From contig CP154956.1 of NCBI GenBank assembly GCA_039621445.1, positions 15,665,508 through 15,729,507 on the forward strand: a DNA stretch of 64,000 nucleotides, given 5' to 3'. Under the pieces are notes generated by a model that saw only the letters and a list, made by a program, of their open reading frames with translations, was not told where the DNA came from and searched no databases. The position numbers were made by a program, and so were the translations under genes. The number at the start of each line of letters is the position of its first letter. The stretch's first letter is position 1. This stretch comes from Euglena gracilis (Eukaryota > Euglenida > Euglenophyceae > Euglenales). Below, piece by piece: positions 63,370 through 64,000 of the stretch.

Positions 63370-64000
63370 GTCGGTTGGCGGTGGCCGTGGCCCGGGGGCG
63401 GTTTGTCCGTGAGTGTTCGGGTCCAAAGGCGGGGCTTCGACCCTCCCTCCCAGGCAAGGCTGGAAAATGGAGGCAGAAGCTGTGCAGGAAGTCTGGGAGG
63501 CCCCACCCCTGTCCCAGGCATACCGTGCCATTGATGTATCTCCCGGTCAACGGAGCAGTTACGAGACAATTCCTGGCGCATTTCATTTCGGCGTTTTCAC
63601 CATACATGCTCGTGGAACACTGCCATGGCTTGGACAAGGGGGAAGTTCACAATTGAGCATGGTTAGCTATCGGTGTTCCACCAGCTAAGGTAACGTCATG
63701 TGCGCGGTTGGTTTGGGAGGAGGATGCACGCACATATTTTTTATGCATATGTCTATCTGTTACATATGTCTATCTATTACATTGCATTACATATTAAGCA
63801 TCCCCAAGCCTCCATGAAATACCAAATTTGGGGTTGGCAGGTTCTGGGGAGGGGACTGCCCCGGGATGTTCCAGACCAATGTTGCAGATGCTTCTCAGAG
63901 GTGGGGTCGCCCTGCCTGCGGCTCCAATGTGGACAGCGCGTACGCCGACATCGAGATGTTGAAGAAGTTGAGCCACCCAAACATCGTGCAGTATTACAGC
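63234..64000 (+). CDS. Protein-kinase-like gene, unit 3 (5' kinase exons only, truncated by window end)
   Basis: Exon C 63234-63369 and exon D from 63901 are present; the rest lies beyond the window. With modules A (58879) and B (61367) the gene would begin near 58.9 kb. The kinase part aligns residue for residue with units 1 and 2, including the reduced DGMWASVYGV loop and the ALKVIP lysine. The donor GTCGGT (phase 2) and the acceptor TCTCAGAG fit each other. Whether its catalytic loop is also degenerate cannot be seen here. Confidence 0.7.
63901..64000 (+). CDS. Exon D, unit 3 (partial): alpha-C region
   Basis: After GATGCTTCTCAGAG it reads (W)GRPACGSNVDSAYADIEML, then KKLSHPNIVQYYS, cut by the window end. 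It keeps the alpha-C Glu (DIEML) and the uninterrupted SHPNIVQYY that unit 1 has lost. Confidence 0.8.
   Translation, partial: MGSPCLRLQCGQRVRRHRDVEEVEPPKHRAVLQ

Overview
The window is eukaryotic nuclear DNA. It is intron-rich and protein-poor, full of simple repeats, long C/G homopolymers and small DNA transposons. There are no bacterial operons, Shine-Dalgarno sites or long real ORFs. The longest ORFs read through (CA)n, (CAG)n and pentanucleotide repeats and are artefacts. The composition and gene style suggest a protist or alga with a large repeat-filled genome, but nothing seen identifies the lineage. TTAGGG-like motifs occur only as short interstitial pieces inside repeats. Main coding content: three tandem, same-strand (+) copies of one multi-exon protein-kinase-like gene. 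Unit 1 lies at about 6.15-24.75 kb, unit 2 at 40.06-50.58 kb, and unit 3 starts at about 58.9 kb and runs off the right end. In each unit the order is: module A (ending in a GTVVVDRL motif), module B (an LRF...TVD motif), then exons for the kinase N-lobe (C), alpha-C and hinge region (D), alpha-D/E (E), catalytic loop and SFG motif (F), APE-like motif (G), alpha-F (H), alpha-H (I), alpha-I region (J) and a tail (K). Most junctions are GT-AG with matching phases in units 1 and 2. The kinase lysine and the catalytic-loop aspartate are kept, but the glycine loop is eroded, HRD reads HGD, the catalytic-loop Asn is Ser and DFG reads SFG, so a pseudokinase is the likely product. Unit 1 lacks recognisable donor sites after exons C and F and has exon D split, so it may be a decaying copy; unit 2 is the cleanest. 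Layout: 0-6 kb holds coiled-coil ORF remnants and several hAT-like non-autonomous elements; 6-25 kb is unit 1, with a 1.6-kb CA-rich satellite in one intron and a 2-kb pogo/Tigger-like element in another; 25-40 kb is intergenic, with short elements, a candidate small gene near 28.2 kb, and a 5S rRNA-like sequence at 39.8 kb (minus); 40-50.6 kb is unit 2, with a (CAG)40 tract in an intron; 50.6-58.8 kb is intergenic; 58.9-64 kb is the start of unit 3, including a 1.1-kb mosaic pentanucleotide satellite. At least ten inserted elements have CAGG-type ends and 8-bp target duplications, which points to a recent burst of hAT-type MITE activity.
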